A DNA stretch of 6,442 nucleotides. Origin: an uncultured Sphingomonadales bacterium. Lineage in GTDB: Bacteria > Pseudomonadota > Alphaproteobacteria > Sphingomonadales > Sphingomonadaceae. Position numbers and translations under genes: made by a program. How positions within the stretch are numbered: the first letter of the stretch is position 1; the number at the start of each line of letters is the position of its first letter. The notes under the pieces were generated by a model. It saw nothing but the letters and a program-made list of their open reading frames with translations, did no database searches and was not told the origin of the DNA. Below are positions 5,645-6,442 of this stretch, piece by piece. The DNA lies in the NCBI GenBank assembly GCA_903868655.1, contig CAIPWG010000356.1, forward strand, positions 1 through 6,442. The letters are read 5' to 3'.

Positions 5645-6343
5645 TTAGCGGCCCTGCGGCTGCTTCTTGGCTGCGGCGGGCGCCGCAGCTGCATCTTCAG
5701 CGGCTTCAGCGGCGGCGGCAGCCTGTTCCTGTGCCTGCTGCTCGCGCTGCTGACGCGGCAACCAACCGGCTGGCGGGGTTACGCTGACTTGCGGGATGAT
5801 CAGGTTGAGCTGGTCGATCACGTCCTGATCAAGGCTGTAGGATGTGTCGCGCTTCAGCACGCTCTGTGCGTCGAGCACCAGCGTAACCTTGCGCTTGGTC
5901 ATCGCGGCCTGGGTTGCGTCATCCAGCTTCGCCAGAATCTGTTCAAGCACATATTGCTTGGCCAGATTCACCGGCTCGATCAGCTGCTCCAATTCCTGCT
6001 GACCCTGCTGTTGGATCTGCTGGATCTGGGCATATTCGGCCTGCAACGTGGCAGTCACCGGATTCGGCGCCTTGCGGTCGGCAATGAACTTGTCAGCCAA
6101 CGGCTTGATCTGCGCGCGAATCGCCGCACGACGCGCCTTCACCTGATCAAACTGCGCTTTGTAAGTCGTCTGCATCTGCACCATGCCATTCTTGAAGGCA
6201 TTCGACGAACCGACGATAAAGTCACGATTGGCAACGGCCACGCCATTGGCAACCACGCCACCAGCGGTCTGCGCGAACACGGCAGGCGCGGCAACAAGCG
6301 AAAGACCCGCGAAGAGCGCGGCAGAGACAAGACGAAGTTTCAT
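5645..6343 (-). CDS. OmpH/Skp-family periplasmic chaperone
   Basis: A 232-residue exported protein of the OmpH (Skp) family, which holds unfolded outer-membrane proteins in the periplasm on the way to the BAM complex. A signal peptide covers residues 1-24 (cleavage after AVFA). The core has the family outline: a short strand (GVAVANRDFIVGSS), a long Gln-rich coiled-coil hairpin at about 55-150 (KARRAAIRAQIKPLADKF, QIQQIQQQGQQELEQL), then the returning strand VTLVLDAQSVLKRD and TSYSLDQDVIDQLN at 168-180. The tail from about 196 is a low-complexity Gln/Ala/Glu stretch ending AAKKQPQGR, making the protein longer than E. coli Skp (161 residues). Its ATG at 6343-6341 shares one base with the bamA stop (TGATG), so the two are probably co-translated. 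Confidence 0.92.
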   Translation of the reverse strand: MKLRLVSAALFAGLSLVAAPAVFAQTAGGVVANGVAVANRDFIVGSSNAFKNGMVQMQTTYKAQFDQVKARRAAIRAQIKPLADKFIADRKAPNPVTATLQAEYAQIQQIQQQGQQELEQLIEPVNLAKQYVLEQILAKLDDATQAAMTKRKVTLVLDAQSVLKRDTSYSLDQDVIDQLNLIIPQVSVTPPAGWLPRQQREQQAQEQAAAAAEAAEDAAAAPAAAKKQPQGR

Positions 6344-6442
6344 CAGAACTGGGTTCCCACGTTAAAGCTGAAGGTTTTGCGAGTGTCGCCGTAGACATAA
6401 GTCAAGGCCTTGGCGACATCGATGCGGAAGGGTCCGAATGGC
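6343..6442 (-). CDS. bamA: BamA, outer-membrane protein assembly factor (last 32 codons)
   Basis: The C-terminal end of an outer-membrane beta-barrel. The partial frame reads PFGPFRIDVAKAL, then TYVYGDTRKTF and SFNVGTQF before TGA at 6345-6343. The pattern PFGPFRIDVA plus a final strand of alternating residues ending in phenylalanine is the BamA/Omp85 barrel end, where the last strand carries the beta-signal. BamA is the pore of the BAM complex that inserts outer-membrane proteins. Position directly before ompH agrees with the widespread bamA-ompH pair. The TGA overlaps the ompH ATG by one base. Most of the gene lies outside the window. Confidence 0.88.
   Translation of the reverse strand, partial: PFGPFRIDVAKALTYVYGDTRKTFSFNVGTQF

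Noticed and set aside
5243..6394. A 383-codon open frame on the plus strand across fabZ and ompH
   Set aside because: It is fully antisense to two well-supported genes, shows no domain, and is Arg/His/Leu-rich as expected for the reverse of GC-rich coding DNA.
1..6442. An unknown defence, mobile or biosynthetic system
   Set aside because: Every coding region belongs to a known housekeeping family, and there are no transposases, arrays or unexplained genes in the window.

Overview
The window reads as ordinary chromosomal core from a GC-rich alphaproteobacterium, most likely a sphingomonad (Sphingomonadales). The evidence is the cysteine-free L31 protein, a tRNA-His with encoded G-1, C73 and CCA, System I cytochrome c maturation genes, and a bamA-ompH-fabZ-rpmE order without the lpxD and lpxA genes that usually sit beside fabZ in LPS-making Gram-negatives. 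Sphingomonads are known to carry glycosphingolipids instead of LPS. The genus cannot be fixed from this sequence alone. All genes lie on the minus strand, so transcription runs from high to low coordinates.

Envelope and lipid block (6442 to 5147): the last 32 codons of bamA, then ompH (Skp-like periplasmic chaperone), whose ATG shares a base with the bamA stop, then fabZ (3-hydroxyacyl-ACP dehydratase) 24 nt further on. BamA and OmpH act together in outer-membrane protein assembly. FabZ feeds acyl chains to membrane lipids.

Translation block (5146 to 4479): a 224-nt leader with two small hairpins, rpmE (ribosomal protein L31) with a good Shine-Dalgarno site, a GC-rich hairpin just after its stop, a second hairpin, and a tRNA-His (GTG) gene.

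Cytochrome c maturation block (4478 to 1): a 153-nt gap with a candidate promoter and a palindrome, then ccmC, ccmD, ccmE, ccmF, ccmG, ccmH and the first 11 codons of ccmI. From ccmD to ccmI every junction is a 4-nt ATGA or GTGA overlap, so translation is probably coupled along the chain. CcmC loads haem on the periplasmic chaperone CcmE with help from CcmD. CcmF, CcmH and CcmI form the haem lyase, and CcmG and CcmH keep the apocytochrome cysteines reduced. ccmA and ccmB, which encode the ABC transporter that releases holo-CcmE, are not in this window.

The one strong anomaly is in ccmF. The gene is broken by a one-base frameshift at a run of four G (minus strand) near 2720-2723. Adding one base restores a protein of about 654 residues with all four expected haem-ligand histidines. 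I see no mobile element, CRISPR array, phage remnant or unknown multi-gene system. No gene-free stretch exceeds 300 bases.
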